DNA from: an uncultured Cohaesibacter sp.
Lineage (GTDB): Bacteria > Pseudomonadota > Alphaproteobacteria > Rhizobiales > Cohaesibacteraceae
Reading direction: 5' to 3'
DNA: 64,000 nt
Assembly: GCF_963662805.1 (NCBI RefSeq)
Contig: NZ_OY759851.1
Coordinates: 62,001-126,000, forward strand
Made by a program: the position numbers and the translations under genes. The notes beneath the pieces were generated by a model. It did no database searches. It saw nothing but the letters and a program-made list of their open reading frames with translations, and was not told the DNA's origin. Within the stretch, counting starts at the first letter, position 1. Each line of letters opens with the position of its first letter. This document shows, in pieces, positions 1 through 8,741 of this stretch.

Positions 1-1
1 C

Positions 2-187
2 GGGACTTCCCTTGCGGGGGGCTCTGGGGGCTATATTGGAACCGTTGCAGGGGCTATCGCACTGATTCTCCTGCAAAGTGTTCTCACCACCCTGCATCTG
101 GAGTTCTGGGGCCGCCAGCTTATCTTCGGTGGCACATTGCTCCTGCTGCTTCTGTTCTATGGACGACAGAAGAGTGCCCGGATTTAA
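2..187 (+). CDS. Sugar ABC transporter permease, C-terminal end (partial)
   Basis: Only the last 61 codons are in the window; the gene begins upstream. The translated end contains the SLAGGSGGYIGTVAGA stretch followed by LLQSVLTT and a GRQ/IFGG segment, which is the usual C-terminus of RbsC-type permeases (BPD_transp_2 family) of ribose or other sugar ABC importers in the inner membrane. The final transmembrane helix and a short basic tail (GRQKSARI) are visible. The LacI-type regulator starts 5 bases after the stop, so the permease belongs to the same sugar-use operon. The substrate cannot be read from this fragment. Confidence 0.85.
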   Translation, partial: GTSLAGGSGGYIGTVAGAIALILLQSVLTTLHLEFWGRQLIFGGTLLLLLLFYGRQKSARI

Positions 188-192
188 GTGAA

Positions 193-1251
193 ATGGCAGA
201 TCAACCCAACATTCGTGATGTGGCAAAGGCTGCCGGTGTCTCGACAGCGACCGTATCCCGCGCCCTTGCCCAGCCAGACAAGGTGAGGGAGGCGACACTG
301 AAGAAGGTGATGGAGGCGGTCGAGGCGACCGGCTTCGTGCCTAACCGGCAGGCCAGCATGTTTCGGCAAAGAAAGAGCAAGACCGTCATCCTCTTGGTCC
401 GCGACATCTCCAACCCCTTCTATCTCGACATCTTCAAGGGCGTCGAGGAAGAGGCTTTTGCCGCCGGATACAAGGTGCTGATGGGCGATGCGCGTGAAGA
501 TGACGAGCGCATTACCCACTATATCGACGCGGTGCGCGAATGTCAGGCAGATGGCCTCATCCTGATGATCGGCAGCTTCCCGCAGAAACTGCTCGAACAG
601 CCCGAGAAACTGCCGCCGCTGATCGTTGCGCTGGAAGAAATCGAGGGGCTGAAGGCCCCGACCGTCAGGGTCGACAATGTCGGCGCTGCCGAGGAGGCCG
701 TCACTCATCTCATTCATCAGGGCCACAAGCGGATCGTGCATCTGACCGGCCCCTTGAAGGAATATCTGGGTCAGGCGCGACTTGAGGGTTATCGCAAGGC
801 TCTGCAAAAGGCCGGGTTGCCCATCGACGAGGAGCTGATCCTGCCGGGTGATTTCAGCCTCAACGCCGGCCACGACCAGATGGCAAATATCCTTGCCCAA
901 GGCAAGGAATTCAGCGGCGTCTTTGCTGCAAGTGACCAAATGGCCATCGGTGCGGCGAGCGCTCTGCGCGAGCAGGGATACAGCGTCCCTGATGATATCT
1001 CACTGGTCGGGTTCGACGATACGCTCGTCGCATCCGTCTTTTATCCGCCGTTGACAACGGTTCATCAGCCGCGCCGCGAAATCGGTCGTGCGGCCATGGC
1101 CTTGATGATCCGCCAGCTCAATCAAGCCGGGAGCCTTGAGGGCAAAGCGGTTACGGTCCAGCAGGACCAGCAGTTTGCCACTCAATTGATTTCCCGCCAG
1201 TCCGTTTCGCAGTTCAATGCTGAGAGACCGGGAACGAAACAAGGAGTTTAG
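193..1251 (+). CDS. LacI family transcriptional regulator
   Basis: This 352-residue protein has the LacI helix-turn-helix at residues 7-25 (IRDVAKAAGVSTATVSRAL), a hinge around residues 45-60 and a periplasmic-binding-protein-like ligand domain from about residue 60 onward, ending with the VPDDISLVGFDD segment typical of the family. It probably represses the surrounding sugar operon and responds to a sugar or sugar derivative. It lies between the permease and two catabolic enzymes in the same direction with gaps of 5 and 3 bases, so it is likely co-transcribed and autoregulated. The operator is not in the window because the operon promoter lies upstream. Confidence 0.93.
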   Translation: MADQPNIRDVAKAAGVSTATVSRALAQPDKVREATLKKVMEAVEATGFVPNRQASMFRQRKSKTVILLVRDISNPFYLDIFKGVEEEAFAAGYKVLMGDAREDDERITHYIDAVRECQADGLILMIGSFPQKLLEQPEKLPPLIVALEEIEGLKAPTVRVDNVGAAEEAVTHLIHQGHKRIVHLTGPLKEYLGQARLEGYRKALQKAGLPIDEELILPGDFSLNAGHDQMANILAQGKEFSGVFAASDQMAIGAASALREQGYSVPDDISLVGFDDTLVASVFYPPLTTVHQPRREIGRAAMALMIRQLNQAGSLEGKAVTVQQDQQFATQLISRQSVSQFNAERPGTKQGV

Positions 1252-1254
1252 ACC

Positions 1255-2313
1255 ATGAAAACACTAAAGGGTCCTGGGCTTTTTCTGGCGCAGTTCGTGG
1301 GCGCTGAGCCTCCGTTCAATGATTTGTTCACAATGGCCAAATGGGCCGCAGATCTCGGCTACAAAGGGCTTCAGATCCCGACCGGTGACAATCTGTTCGA
1401 TCTGGATCTGGCCGCAAGCTCCAAAGATTATTGCGATGAGTTGAAGGGCAAGCTGACGGAAATCGGTGTCGAAATCACCGAGCTGTCCACCCACATTCAG
1501 GGGCAGCTGGTTGCCGTGCATCCCGCCTATGATGCGCTGTTTGACAATTTTGCCCCCGAAGCCGTGCGTGGCAACGCCAAGGCGCGTCAGGAATGGGCGG
1601 TAGAGCATGTCAAGAAGGTCGGTCTGGTCTCGAAGAACCTTGGCCTCGGCACGCATGTCAGCTTTTCCGGTGCGCTCGCATGGCCCTATGTCTATCCGTG
1701 GCCGCAACGTCCGTCCGGGCTAGTCGAGGAAGCCTTTGCCGAGCTGGCCAAGCGCTGGAAGCCGATCCTTGACTATCATGACGAGATTGGTGTCGATGTC
1801 GCCTATGAGCTGCATCCGGGTGAGGATCTGCACGACGGGGTGACGTTCGAGCGCTTCCTTGCCGAGCTTGGCGGTCATCCGCGAGCCAACATTCTTTATG
1901 ATCCGTCCCATTTCGTGCTGCAGGCGCTCGACTATCTCGCCTTCATCGACATCTACCACGACCGCATCAAGGCCTTTCACGTCAAGGATGCCGAGTTGCA
2001 GTATAACGGTCGGTCCGGGGTCTATGGCGGCTATCAGTCGTGGGTTGACCGTCCGGGTCGTTTCCGCTCGCTCGGCGATGGCAGCGTCGACTTCAAGGGC
2101 ATCTTTTCCAAGATGGCGCAGTATGATTTTGCCGGTTGGGCCGTGCTCGAATGGGAATGCGCCCTCAAGCACCCTGAAGACGGCGCGCGAGAAGGCGCGA
2201 CCTTCATTCGCGATCACATCATTCACGTAACCGAACACGCGTTCGACGATTTTGCCAGCTCCGGTGTGGATGCTGCCACCAATCGCCGTTTGCTGGGAAT
2301 TGAAGGGGTATAA
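1255..2313 (+). CDS. Sugar phosphate isomerase/epimerase (TIM-barrel, AP endonuclease 2 fold)
   Basis: This 352-residue protein has the xylose-isomerase-like TIM-barrel fold. Likely metal ligands are visible: the Glu of YELHPGE, the Asp and His of DPSHF, the His of FHVKD and the Glu of LEWECA. Enzymes of this group isomerize or epimerize sugars and inositols, and some act on 3-keto sugars. It starts 3 bases after the LacI gene and ends 3 bases before a Gfo/Idh oxidoreductase. That pairing is common in operons that oxidize a sugar at C3 and then rearrange or cleave it, which is an inference here. The exact substrate is not visible. Confidence 0.88.
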   Translation: MKTLKGPGLFLAQFVGAEPPFNDLFTMAKWAADLGYKGLQIPTGDNLFDLDLAASSKDYCDELKGKLTEIGVEITELSTHIQGQLVAVHPAYDALFDNFAPEAVRGNAKARQEWAVEHVKKVGLVSKNLGLGTHVSFSGALAWPYVYPWPQRPSGLVEEAFAELAKRWKPILDYHDEIGVDVAYELHPGEDLHDGVTFERFLAELGGHPRANILYDPSHFVLQALDYLAFIDIYHDRIKAFHVKDAELQYNGRSGVYGGYQSWVDRPGRFRSLGDGSVDFKGIFSKMAQYDFAGWAVLEWECALKHPEDGAREGATFIRDHIIHVTEHAFDDFASSGVDAATNRRLLGIEGV

Positions 2314-2316
2314 ATC

Positions 2317-3474
2317 ATGGCTTTGAACGACACCACTCAGAAGATTGAAAGCCATCGCAAGCTGCGCCTCGGCATGGTCGGCGGCGGGGTCACGGCCTTC
2401 ATTGGCGGGGTCCACCGCATTGCGTCGCGTATCGATGATCGCTTCACGCTGGTCGCCGGTGCTCTCGACAATGATGCAGAGCGGGGCAAGGCCTTTGCCG
2501 TTGCCATCGGGATCGATCCCGACCGGGCCTATGATGACTTTGAAAGCATGATCGCGGCAGAAGCAAAGCGTGAGGACAAGGTCGACGTAATCTCCATCGT
2601 CACGCCGAACTTTTTGCATTTCCCCGTCGCCAAGGCAGCATTGGAAGCTGGTTTTCATGTCATTTGTGAAAAACCGATGACCACGTCGCTCGAGGATGCG
2701 AAAACCCTCGCCGAAGTCGTCAAGCGCACCGGCAAGCAGCTGTTTCTGACGCACACCTACACGGGCTATCCGATGGTTCGTCAGGCGCGGGAAATGGTGG
2801 CCTCCGGAGAAATTGGCGAGCTGCGCCGGGTGCAGGTGGAATATGCGCAGGACTGGCTTGCCGCGCCGGATGAAGACCCAGAAGCCGCAACGGCCAACTG
2901 GCGTAACGATCCCAAAAAGGCCGGGCAGGGCGGTGCGATCGGTGACATCGGTACCCATGCCTACAATCTTGCCGCCTTCGTGGCAGGCGAAGAGCCGAAA
3001 GAGATCCTTGCCGAACTGACCGCATTGGTTCCGGGCCGCAAGGTGGACGACGATGCCGCCGTGCTGATGCGCTATGCCAATGGTGCCAAGGGCACGCTTT
3101 GGGCCAGTCAGGTGGTTGCCGGGAATGGCAACAATCTCTCCCTGCGTATCTATGGTGCGACGGGTGGCCTTGAATGGTGGCAGGAAAATCCGGAAGAGCT
3201 CTGGTACACCCCGCTTGGTGAGCCGCGTCGTCTCTTGCGTCGCAACGGCGTGGGGGCGACCCCTAGCGCTACGGCGGGAAGCCGTATTCCTGTTGCGCAC
3301 CCGGAAGGCTATCTCGAGGCCTTTGCCAACCTCTACAAAGATGCCGCCAATGCCCTTGAGACCGGGGGTAAGGCCGAGCTGGTGCCGGGTGCCGACGATG
3401 GTGTCGCCGGGCTTGCCTTCGTGACAGCCTGTCTCAAATCCTCCGCTGAAGGCGGGGTCTGGATTGCTCTATAA
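2317..3474 (+). CDS. Gfo/Idh/MocA family NAD(P)-dependent sugar oxidoreductase
   Basis: This 385-residue protein has an N-terminal Rossmann fold with a dinucleotide loop (GMVGGGVTAFIGGVHR near residues 19-34), the CEKPMTTS motif whose Lys is the usual catalytic residue of the family, and a C-terminal substrate domain with GGAIGDIGTHAYN (Asp and His of the active site). It likely oxidizes a sugar or cyclitol hydroxyl with NAD(P)+. It is the last gene of the sugar operon and is followed by hairpins and a T-rich terminator. Substrate identity is open; inositol-like or 3-keto-glycoside pathways are both possible. Confidence 0.92.
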   Translation: MALNDTTQKIESHRKLRLGMVGGGVTAFIGGVHRIASRIDDRFTLVAGALDNDAERGKAFAVAIGIDPDRAYDDFESMIAAEAKREDKVDVISIVTPNFLHFPVAKAALEAGFHVICEKPMTTSLEDAKTLAEVVKRTGKQLFLTHTYTGYPMVRQAREMVASGEIGELRRVQVEYAQDWLAAPDEDPEAATANWRNDPKKAGQGGAIGDIGTHAYNLAAFVAGEEPKEILAELTALVPGRKVDDDAAVLMRYANGAKGTLWASQVVAGNGNNLSLRIYGATGGLEWWQENPEELWYTPLGEPRRLLRRNGVGATPSATAGSRIPVAHPEGYLEAFANLYKDAANALETGGKAELVPGADDGVAGLAFVTACLKSSAEGGVWIAL

Positions 3475-3531
3475 CAGGGGAGCGCATTTGGCGCTCCTCT
3501 CCCTGTTCGTTTCGCGGTGGGCGAGCAACTG

Positions 3532-3577
3532 AACCCTCAGGGCATGAAACATGCTCTGGGGGTTTTTCGTTTTTTGT
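3532..3577 (+). terminator. Rho-independent terminator of the sugar operon
   Basis: AACCCTCAGGGCATG pairs with CATGCTCTGGGGGTT across an AAA loop, with a few G-T pairs, and is followed by a T-rich run. A second small hairpin (GAGCGC-ATTTG-GCGCTC) lies just upstream at about 3481-3496. The convergent lipoprotein gene ends at 3612. Confidence 0.75.
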
Positions 3578-3611
3578 GACAATCTATGCCAGTTCGCCGA
3601 TTGTATGTGGC

Positions 3612-4157
3612 TCAAAGCCCCCAACTCGACAGCGGCTGGCCAGACGAGGTCAGGACAAGATTGTCGTAACCCTCTACGGTCTGGCTCATGCGGGCCGGGT
3701 CATCGCAGGTCTGGAAGATGCCGCCGACCCAATTGGTGCAATCCTTGACCTCACCGTGCAGAAAGCCGTTTGCCGTGTCTTTGATCAGGCCATCAGGCCC
3801 GACGCGGAAATAGATCAGGCGATAGGAAATCTGGGTCGAGCTTGTACCTACTACGCCGAACATGCTGCTGCTCTTCTCGCCGGATTCGTAGCGGTCGAGA
3901 TGTCGGTAGAGCATGTCGCCGTTGGCGAGAGTGGCTTGAGAGAAGACCTCGCCATAGGCCCTGTCGTCCTGAAACAGGCCTTCGAAGGTCGTTTTGCGCT
4001 GGCTGGCGATGGACTGATAGGGCTTGCCGACCACATAGGTGAGCATGTTGCGATCCACCGACCGCTGCACTTTTTCCTGTGTGCCCGCGCAGGCGGCCAT
4101 CAGCAAGGCCAATCCAACAGCCAATCCCCAGCGTCCCATCAGTCTCACCAAAGTCAT
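3612..4157 (-). CDS. Putative lipoprotein of unknown function
   Basis: The protein has 181 residues from the start chosen here. It begins with a basic stretch and a hydrophobic segment ending in a lipobox-like LLMAAC, so the mature form probably starts at the Cys and is anchored in the envelope. The rest is polar, with two Cys in the C-terminal part (VKDCTNW and FQTCDDP) that could form a disulfide. I chose the ATG at 4157 because GGGAGA lies a few bases upstream; an ATG at 4193 would extend it by 12 residues. I do not recognise the family. It is convergent with the sugar operon and divergent from mgtE. Confidence 0.7.
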   Translation of the reverse strand: MTLVRLMGRWGLAVGLALLMAACAGTQEKVQRSVDRNMLTYVVGKPYQSIASQRKTTFEGLFQDDRAYGEVFSQATLANGDMLYRHLDRYESGEKSSSMFGVVGTSSTQISYRLIYFRVGPDGLIKDTANGFLHGEVKDCTNWVGGIFQTCDDPARMSQTVEGYDNLVLTSSGQPLSSWGL

Positions 4158-4320
4158 TCCGTGTCTCCCAAACCATAGCCCCAAAGTCAGCAATGAAGCC
4201 TAGGGGGGAAAGCGAGGAATGGCAATGATCTTCTACGTAAAATTGCGAAGGTGCTTGTTGCTCATTCACTGCCCGGTCTGAGCAGCAGTTTTGAGGGAAC
4301 GATTCCCCTTCCAATGCGTT

Positions 4321-4470
4321 GTGAGTCAGACCCTTGCCTGTTCATTGCGTCTCGTTCGGGTGACGAGATGAAGGTCTGCCCAAGACCCGGTACCGTGACT
4401 GGTTCGCAGAGGCTGGCTTTTCTGGGGTTCCCACTCGGGCAGTTCATCCTTCTGAACAGGCTGGCTGGGT
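4321..4470 (+). promoter_or_regulatory. Structured 5' leader of mgtE (candidate riboswitch-like element)
   Basis: The 417 bases between the lipoprotein start and mgtE carry several nested inverted repeats. CAGACCCTT (from 4328) can pair with AAGGTCTG (4371-4378), enclosing TCTCGT/ACGAGA. TGAAC at 4453-4457 can pair with GTTCA at 4442-4446 in a local hairpin. Alternatively TGAACAGGC at 4453-4461 is perfectly complementary to GCCTGTTCA at 4336-4344. These two pairings exclude each other, as in a switch. The position upstream of a magnesium transporter suggests Mg2+-dependent control, but it matches no riboswitch class I can name from sequence. Confidence 0.4.
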
Positions 4471-4574
4471 AAATCGTTGTGTCTTGGTAATCAAGGCTTG
4501 AAGTGGGGCGGCGCTTTGCGGCACAAGGGGAGTAGAGTTCCCGATGCCATGTGGGCGTGGAAAGAGGTCATTTG

Positions 4575-5981
4575 ATGCCAGTCGAAATTCAGGATCAGGA
4601 TGATGCCACCTTCGAGCCGGAGGTACGCGACGAGCGCGGCATGATTTCTGCTGAATATTACCGGCAGATCGAAGAGGCCATCGAAGAGCGCGATGTCGAC
4701 GCCTTGCTCAACCTCACGCAGGACCTGCATGAGGCCGACCTTGGTGACATCATCGAGGCTCTCGGTCACAAGGATCGGGCCGACTTCCTCGAGCTTCTGG
4801 CGGATGACTTCGACTTTGTTGCTCTTGTCGAGCTGGGCGACTCACTGCGCGCCAAGATCGTTGAGGCGCTGCCCAATGATCGGCTTGCCGAAGGGATCAG
4901 CGAGCTTGATTCCGATGACGCGGTGCTCATCCTCGAGGATATGGAAGAGGAGGACCGCGACGAGGTTCTCGCTGCGCTGCCTGCCCTTGAGCGTATGCAC
5001 ATCAGGCGCTCGCTCGACTATCCGGAGGATTCGGCCGGTCGTCTGATGCAGACTTCCTTCATTGCGGTGGCGCCCTTCTGGACGGTGGGACAGACCATCG
5101 ACTATATGCGCGAAACCCCCGATCTGCCTGATGTCTTTCACCAGATTTTCGTCATCGACCCGGGTTTCCGCCTGCTCGGTGACGTTTCGCTCGATACCCT
5201 TTTACGCTCGCAGCGCTCTACCAAGATTTCCTCGATCCAGCATGATGAGCGCCATTATGTAGAGGCGACGCAGGATCAGGAAGAGGTGTCTCGCCTGTTC
5301 GAGCGCTATGACCTTCTCTCCGCCGCCGTGCTCGATGAGGGCGAACGCCTCGTCGGTGTGATCACCATTGACGACATCGTTGACGTTATCCACGAAGAGG
5401 CCGACGAGGACATCAAACGCCTCGGTGGTGTTGGCGACGAGGAAATCACCGATACCGTGCTCGATACGATGAAGTCGCGCTTCACCTGGCTGTCGGTCAA
5501 CCTGTTGACCGCGATCATCGCCAGCTGGGTGATTGCCATCTTTGATACGACCATCCAGCAGATGGTGGCGCTGGCGGTGCTGATGCCCATCGTTGCCTCG
5601 ATGGGGGGCAATGCCGCGACCCAAACCATGACGGTCGCGGTGCGTGCGCTTGCAACGCAAGAGCTGGACAGTTTCAACGTCTTGCGCGTTGTCGGACGTG
5701 AGGTGACCGTTGCGGTGCTCAATGGCTTTGCCTTTGCCTTGATTCTTGGTGTGATCGCTGCGGTCTGGTTTGGCAATTATCAGCTCGGATTCGTGATCGG
5801 CACCGCGCTGGTGGTCAATCTCTTCTGCGCCGGGCTGTCGGGAATCCTCATTCCCATCGGGCTCAACAAGGCCGGAGCGGACCCGGCGATTGCCTCCTCG
5901 GTCTTCATCACCACGGTGACGGACGTGGTCGGCTTCTTCGCCTTTCTCGGGCTCGCCGGATGGTGGTTTGGCCTTGCCTGA
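4575..5981 (+). CDS. mgtE: Magnesium transporter MgtE
   Basis: This 468-residue protein has the full MgtE layout: an acidic N-terminal superhelical domain rich in LxELxxDDAxxIL repeats, a CBS pair in the middle (LVGVITIDDIVDVIHEE), a connecting helix, and five transmembrane helices from about residue 310, with PIVASMGGNAATQTMTVAVR forming the pore region. MgtE is an inner-membrane Mg2+ channel gated by intracellular Mg2+ through the N and CBS domains. I prefer the ATG at 4575, which has AAAGAGG seven bases upstream, over the in-frame ATG at 4551. The long structured leader may add control of expression. Confidence 0.95.
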   Translation: MPVEIQDQDDATFEPEVRDERGMISAEYYRQIEEAIEERDVDALLNLTQDLHEADLGDIIEALGHKDRADFLELLADDFDFVALVELGDSLRAKIVEALPNDRLAEGISELDSDDAVLILEDMEEEDRDEVLAALPALERMHIRRSLDYPEDSAGRLMQTSFIAVAPFWTVGQTIDYMRETPDLPDVFHQIFVIDPGFRLLGDVSLDTLLRSQRSTKISSIQHDERHYVEATQDQEEVSRLFERYDLLSAAVLDEGERLVGVITIDDIVDVIHEEADEDIKRLGGVGDEEITDTVLDTMKSRFTWLSVNLLTAIIASWVIAIFDTTIQQMVALAVLMPIVASMGGNAATQTMTVAVRALATQELDSFNVLRVVGREVTVAVLNGFAFALILGVIAAVWFGNYQLGFVIGTALVVNLFCAGLSGILIPIGLNKAGADPAIASSVFITTVTDVVGFFAFLGLAGWWFGLA

Positions 5982-6010
5982 CAGGGCAGTCTGAGAGGGG
6001 AGGCATCGCA

Positions 6011-6463
6011 TTGAAAATGGATGACATCACACGCAAGGCTCCGCCGATCAAGGGTGTGCTGGAAACGCCGGTCTATGTTGATGATCTGGATGTTGCACAC
6101 GGCTTCTACCATGGAATTCTCGGCTTTGAACGCATGTTGACCGGTGAGCGGATCAGTGCCTATGACATTGCACCGGGGCAGGTGTTGATCGTGTGCCTCA
6201 GAGGTGCCTGCGACGCAGATTCCGAGATTGGTGGCGACCTCGTGCCTGGGCATCGGATGGACGGAAAAGGTCATTTTGCCTTTCGGATCGGAGCCGAAAG
6301 GATTGAAGAATGGATTGCCTATCTTGAGTGTCGGGGCGTTGACATCCTCAGTCGTGCCAGATGGCCGCTCGGTGGCAGGAGCTTCTATTTCAGCGATCCG
6401 TTCGATAATGTGGTTGAGCTTGCGACGGGCAATATCTGGCCCAATGATCGCGAGACCGACTGA
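6011..6463 (+). CDS. VOC/glyoxalase superfamily protein
   Basis: The predicted protein is about 150 residues and has the beta-alpha-beta-beta-beta modules of vicinal-oxygen-chelate proteins: a first module with VYVDDLDVAHGFYHGILGF and a second ending in FSDPFDNVVELATG, whose terminal Glu is a typical metal ligand. Members include glyoxalases, dioxygenases and antibiotic-binding proteins; the substrate cannot be told. GGGGAGG at 5996-6002 is spaced 8 bases from a TTG at 6011 and 14 from an ATG at 6017, so the TTG is preferred but uncertain. The gene lies 29 bases after mgtE and may be co-transcribed. Confidence 0.82.
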   Translation: MKMDDITRKAPPIKGVLETPVYVDDLDVAHGFYHGILGFERMLTGERISAYDIAPGQVLIVCLRGACDADSEIGGDLVPGHRMDGKGHFAFRIGAERIEEWIAYLECRGVDILSRARWPLGGRSFYFSDPFDNVVELATGNIWPNDRETD

Positions 6464-6525
6464 GCGCAATGGCTGGCAAGGGCGAAGCCTTGTGTGGGGA
6501 AGAGACAAGCGAGAAGGAGGTTGCC

Positions 6526-6876
6526 ATGCGCATTTTGAAGAGTTCGGTGATTGCTCTGGGGCTACTGGCTTTGGGGGCGACTGCGACGGAAGGGTTTGCC
6601 GCGAAGGGGGCCAAGAGCCCCTATGACACGATCTATGTGGTGACGGCTGACACGACCTTGCGCAGTGCGCCGGAGGCCGGATCTTCCGTCAAGGTTCAGC
6701 TTGCCAAAGGCACGGAAGGGGTGGTGATGCGCTGGTGTCGGCCCGAATTTGATTTCCGGGCTTGGGCCTATGGTTCGACCAGAGATCGCCGCAACATGCT
6801 CAAGAGCCACATTTGCGAGGTCAAGGCGAACGGTGTCGTCGGCTTCATCGACGCGAAGTTTCTCGATCCGATGTGA
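6526..6876 (+). CDS. Secreted SH3-like domain protein
   Basis: This 116-residue protein starts with an export signal (MRILKSSVIALGLLALGATA, cleavage probably after GFAA). The mature part looks like a small bacterial SH3 fold: TLRSAPEAGSSVKVQLAKGT, a tryptophan near the centre, and GVVGFIDAKFL at the end. It has two Cys (WCRPEF and HICEVK) that may form a disulfide. Such proteins act in the periplasm, often on cell wall or as inhibitors, but the target is unknown. AAGGAGG sits seven bases before the ATG at 6526, which decides the start over the longer frame from 6469. Confidence 0.8.
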   Translation: MRILKSSVIALGLLALGATATEGFAAKGAKSPYDTIYVVTADTTLRSAPEAGSSVKVQLAKGTEGVVMRWCRPEFDFRAWAYGSTRDRRNMLKSHICEVKANGVVGFIDAKFLDPM

Positions 6877-6902
6877 GCTTGGCTTCTCAAGGCATTTCAT
6901 CA

Positions 6903-6929
6903 AAAAGGCAGATCAGGGATCTGCCTTTT
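6903..6929. terminator. Bidirectional terminator between convergent genes
   Basis: AAAAGGCAGATC and GATCTGCCTTTT form a perfect 12-bp stem with an AGG loop. The A- and T-rich ends of the stem let it work for the SH3-like gene on the plus strand and the EamA gene (ending at 6966) on the minus strand. Confidence 0.85.
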
Positions 6930-6965
6930 ATTTGTTCCGTGGTCAGGCCAGCGTCGCTCGCCGGA

Positions 6966-7880
6966 TCAGGTTGCGGGTGGGTGTCGACGAGGATGGGTGC
7001 GGGCGACGAACAGGCCCGCCACGATGAAGCCAAGAGCCAGCCAGGTTGTGAAGACGACCGTTTCGGACAGCAGTACCGCGCCCAGAATGACTCCGAAGAT
7101 CGGGATGAGGTTCATGAACAGCCCGAAGTAGCTCGCTCCGACCGTCCAGATCATGCGGTAGCGCAGGATTGTTGCAAGGCCGGTGGGCAAGACGCCCAGA
7201 TAAAGCAATGCCATCCAGGCTTCGCTGTCGATGCCGCCAAAATCCGGTAAGCCGTGATAAAGCCCGAGTGCCAACAGTTCGATCGAGGACAAGCCGAGAA
7301 TGATCGTGGCCATGCGGGTTGGCGGCAGATCATTGATCTGGCGGATGATCGCACCGGAAACCCCATAACAGAAACTAGCGCCGAGCACGGCAAACAGGGC
7401 AACGAGCGAGCTGTGCCCGATGTCGGAGAAAGCCTCGCGGCCCACCACGGTGGCGATGCCCGTGAAGCCGAGCACGATCCCCAGCAGCTTGTAGATGTTG
7501 ATCTTGTCGTCATCCGTCGTCAGATGGCTTAGGATGAGGGCCATGAATGGGCCCGTTGCCAGCAGCAGCGACGTGATGCCAGCCGAGATCGACAATTCCG
7601 CCCATGATACCAGCAGGAAGGGGATGGTGGTGTTCAACAGTGAGACGCCGACGAGGAAGACCCATGTTCGCGGCGAGGTGGGGAGCACCAGGCCTCTGTA
7701 AAGGGTCCATGGCACCAGCACCAGAAAGCCGACACAGACGCGCATTGCCGACAGCCAGACTGGCCCCGTGTGATGCACGACGACCTTGATGGCCACGAAG
7801 GACGATGCCCAGACTATGCTGAGGAATATCAGGATCGACAGATCGCCCAGCGTGGGCTTGCGGATGGCGTGTGGGGGCAT
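6966..7880 (-). CDS. EamA family (DMT superfamily) transporter
   Basis: The 304-residue protein consists almost wholly of hydrophobic helices, with about ten transmembrane segments in two EamA repeats (the first from LSILIFLSIVWASSFVAIKV, the second starting near GHSSLVALFAVLGASFCYG). EamA proteins are inner-membrane exporters or permeases for amino acids, nucleotides and other metabolites; this substrate is unknown. I chose the ATG at 7880 because the protein then starts just before the first helix and has the normal family length; the open frame runs upstream to 7967 without membrane character. Confidence 0.88.
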   Translation of the reverse strand: MPPHAIRKPTLGDLSILIFLSIVWASSFVAIKVVVHHTGPVWLSAMRVCVGFLVLVPWTLYRGLVLPTSPRTWVFLVGVSLLNTTIPFLLVSWAELSISAGITSLLLATGPFMALILSHLTTDDDKINIYKLLGIVLGFTGIATVVGREAFSDIGHSSLVALFAVLGASFCYGVSGAIIRQINDLPPTRMATIILGLSSIELLALGLYHGLPDFGGIDSEAWMALLYLGVLPTGLATILRYRMIWTVGASYFGLFMNLIPIFGVILGAVLLSETVVFTTWLALGFIVAGLFVARTHPRRHPPAT

Positions 7881-8042
7881 TCGTAAACTCTCGGGGGGAT
7901 TTGGCGATGACGAACAGGGTAGGCGAACGATTGGGCGGGTTTCCCTACCTAAGTCCGAATGGCCCAAATGATCAAGCCGGGATCACTTTCCACGCCGTTT
8001 TCTCATGCCGTTTTCCCATACGGCTTTCGATACGAGGAGGCT

Positions 8043-8741
8043 TCACTCTTTCTCTGGCAAAAGATGCATCGACAGGGTCTGAGAGCGTGAGAAATATTGC
8101 CGCCGGATCAGCACCAGACCCACGAAGGTGGTGGTGACGATCAGCAGGCCGGGATGGACGAACCAGCCGAACAGGGCGAGCGAGAAGAAGAAGGAGCGCA
8201 GGCCCAGATTGAAGTGCTTGCCGGCCAGCGAGTTGAATTCGGCTGCCTGCCGGATCGCGATTTCCAACTCTTGCTCGTCGGCCGTCTTGGCATAAGGCAG
8301 GGCACCGATCAGGATGGAGCTGTAGTTGAACAGGCGATAGGCCCAACCGAACTTGAAGAAGGCATAGACATAGATAAGGATGAGAAAGAGGACTTTGACT
8401 TCCCAGAGGGCGCGGGTTGTCTCAACGGGAATCGACAGATCGCTGAAGAGCTGAATGGCGCGTTCCGTCGAATTGAGCATCGCAAAGCCGCCGCCAATCG
8501 CCAACAGGGAGGTGGAGGCAAAGAAGGCTGTTCCGTTCTGAAGGCCTGAAATGATGGCGGTGTCGACCATGCGCAAGTCGCGTGTTGACATGTTGCGCAT
8601 CCATCTGAGTCGGTGCCCGTTCATCAGGTGGGAAAGATTGTGATGCTTCAGACGCGAGTGGTCGACGACCCAGGAGAAGCAGAGCCAGAAGGTGATGTAC
8701 CAAAACAGGGCAACGTAGTCGAGAAGCGAGAATGGAATCAT
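8043..8741 (-). CDS. DUF599 family membrane protein
   Basis: This 232-residue protein has four or five predicted transmembrane segments: an N-terminal one (residues 5-24), two in the middle around AFFASTSLLAIGGGF and LFLILIYVYAFFKF, and a C-terminal pair. The HxLxxHNLSHLMNGHRLRWM segment after the first helix and the RQAAEFNSLAGKHFNLGLRSFFF segment are characteristic of DUF599, a widespread proteobacterial family without assigned function. It precedes the EamA gene on the same strand with 162 bases between them. A perfect TTAA-N7-TTAA site lies 126 bases upstream of its start. Confidence 0.88.
   Translation of the reverse strand: MIPFSLLDYVALFWYITFWLCFSWVVDHSRLKHHNLSHLMNGHRLRWMRNMSTRDLRMVDTAIISGLQNGTAFFASTSLLAIGGGFAMLNSTERAIQLFSDLSIPVETTRALWEVKVLFLILIYVYAFFKFGWAYRLFNYSSILIGALPYAKTADEQELEIAIRQAAEFNSLAGKHFNLGLRSFFFSLALFGWFVHPGLLIVTTTFVGLVLIRRQYFSRSQTLSMHLLPEKE

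Noticed and set aside
1720..3300. A 526-codon open frame on the minus strand
   Set aside because: It lies antisense to two well-supported enzymes, has no family features and follows from codon bias in a GC-rich genome.
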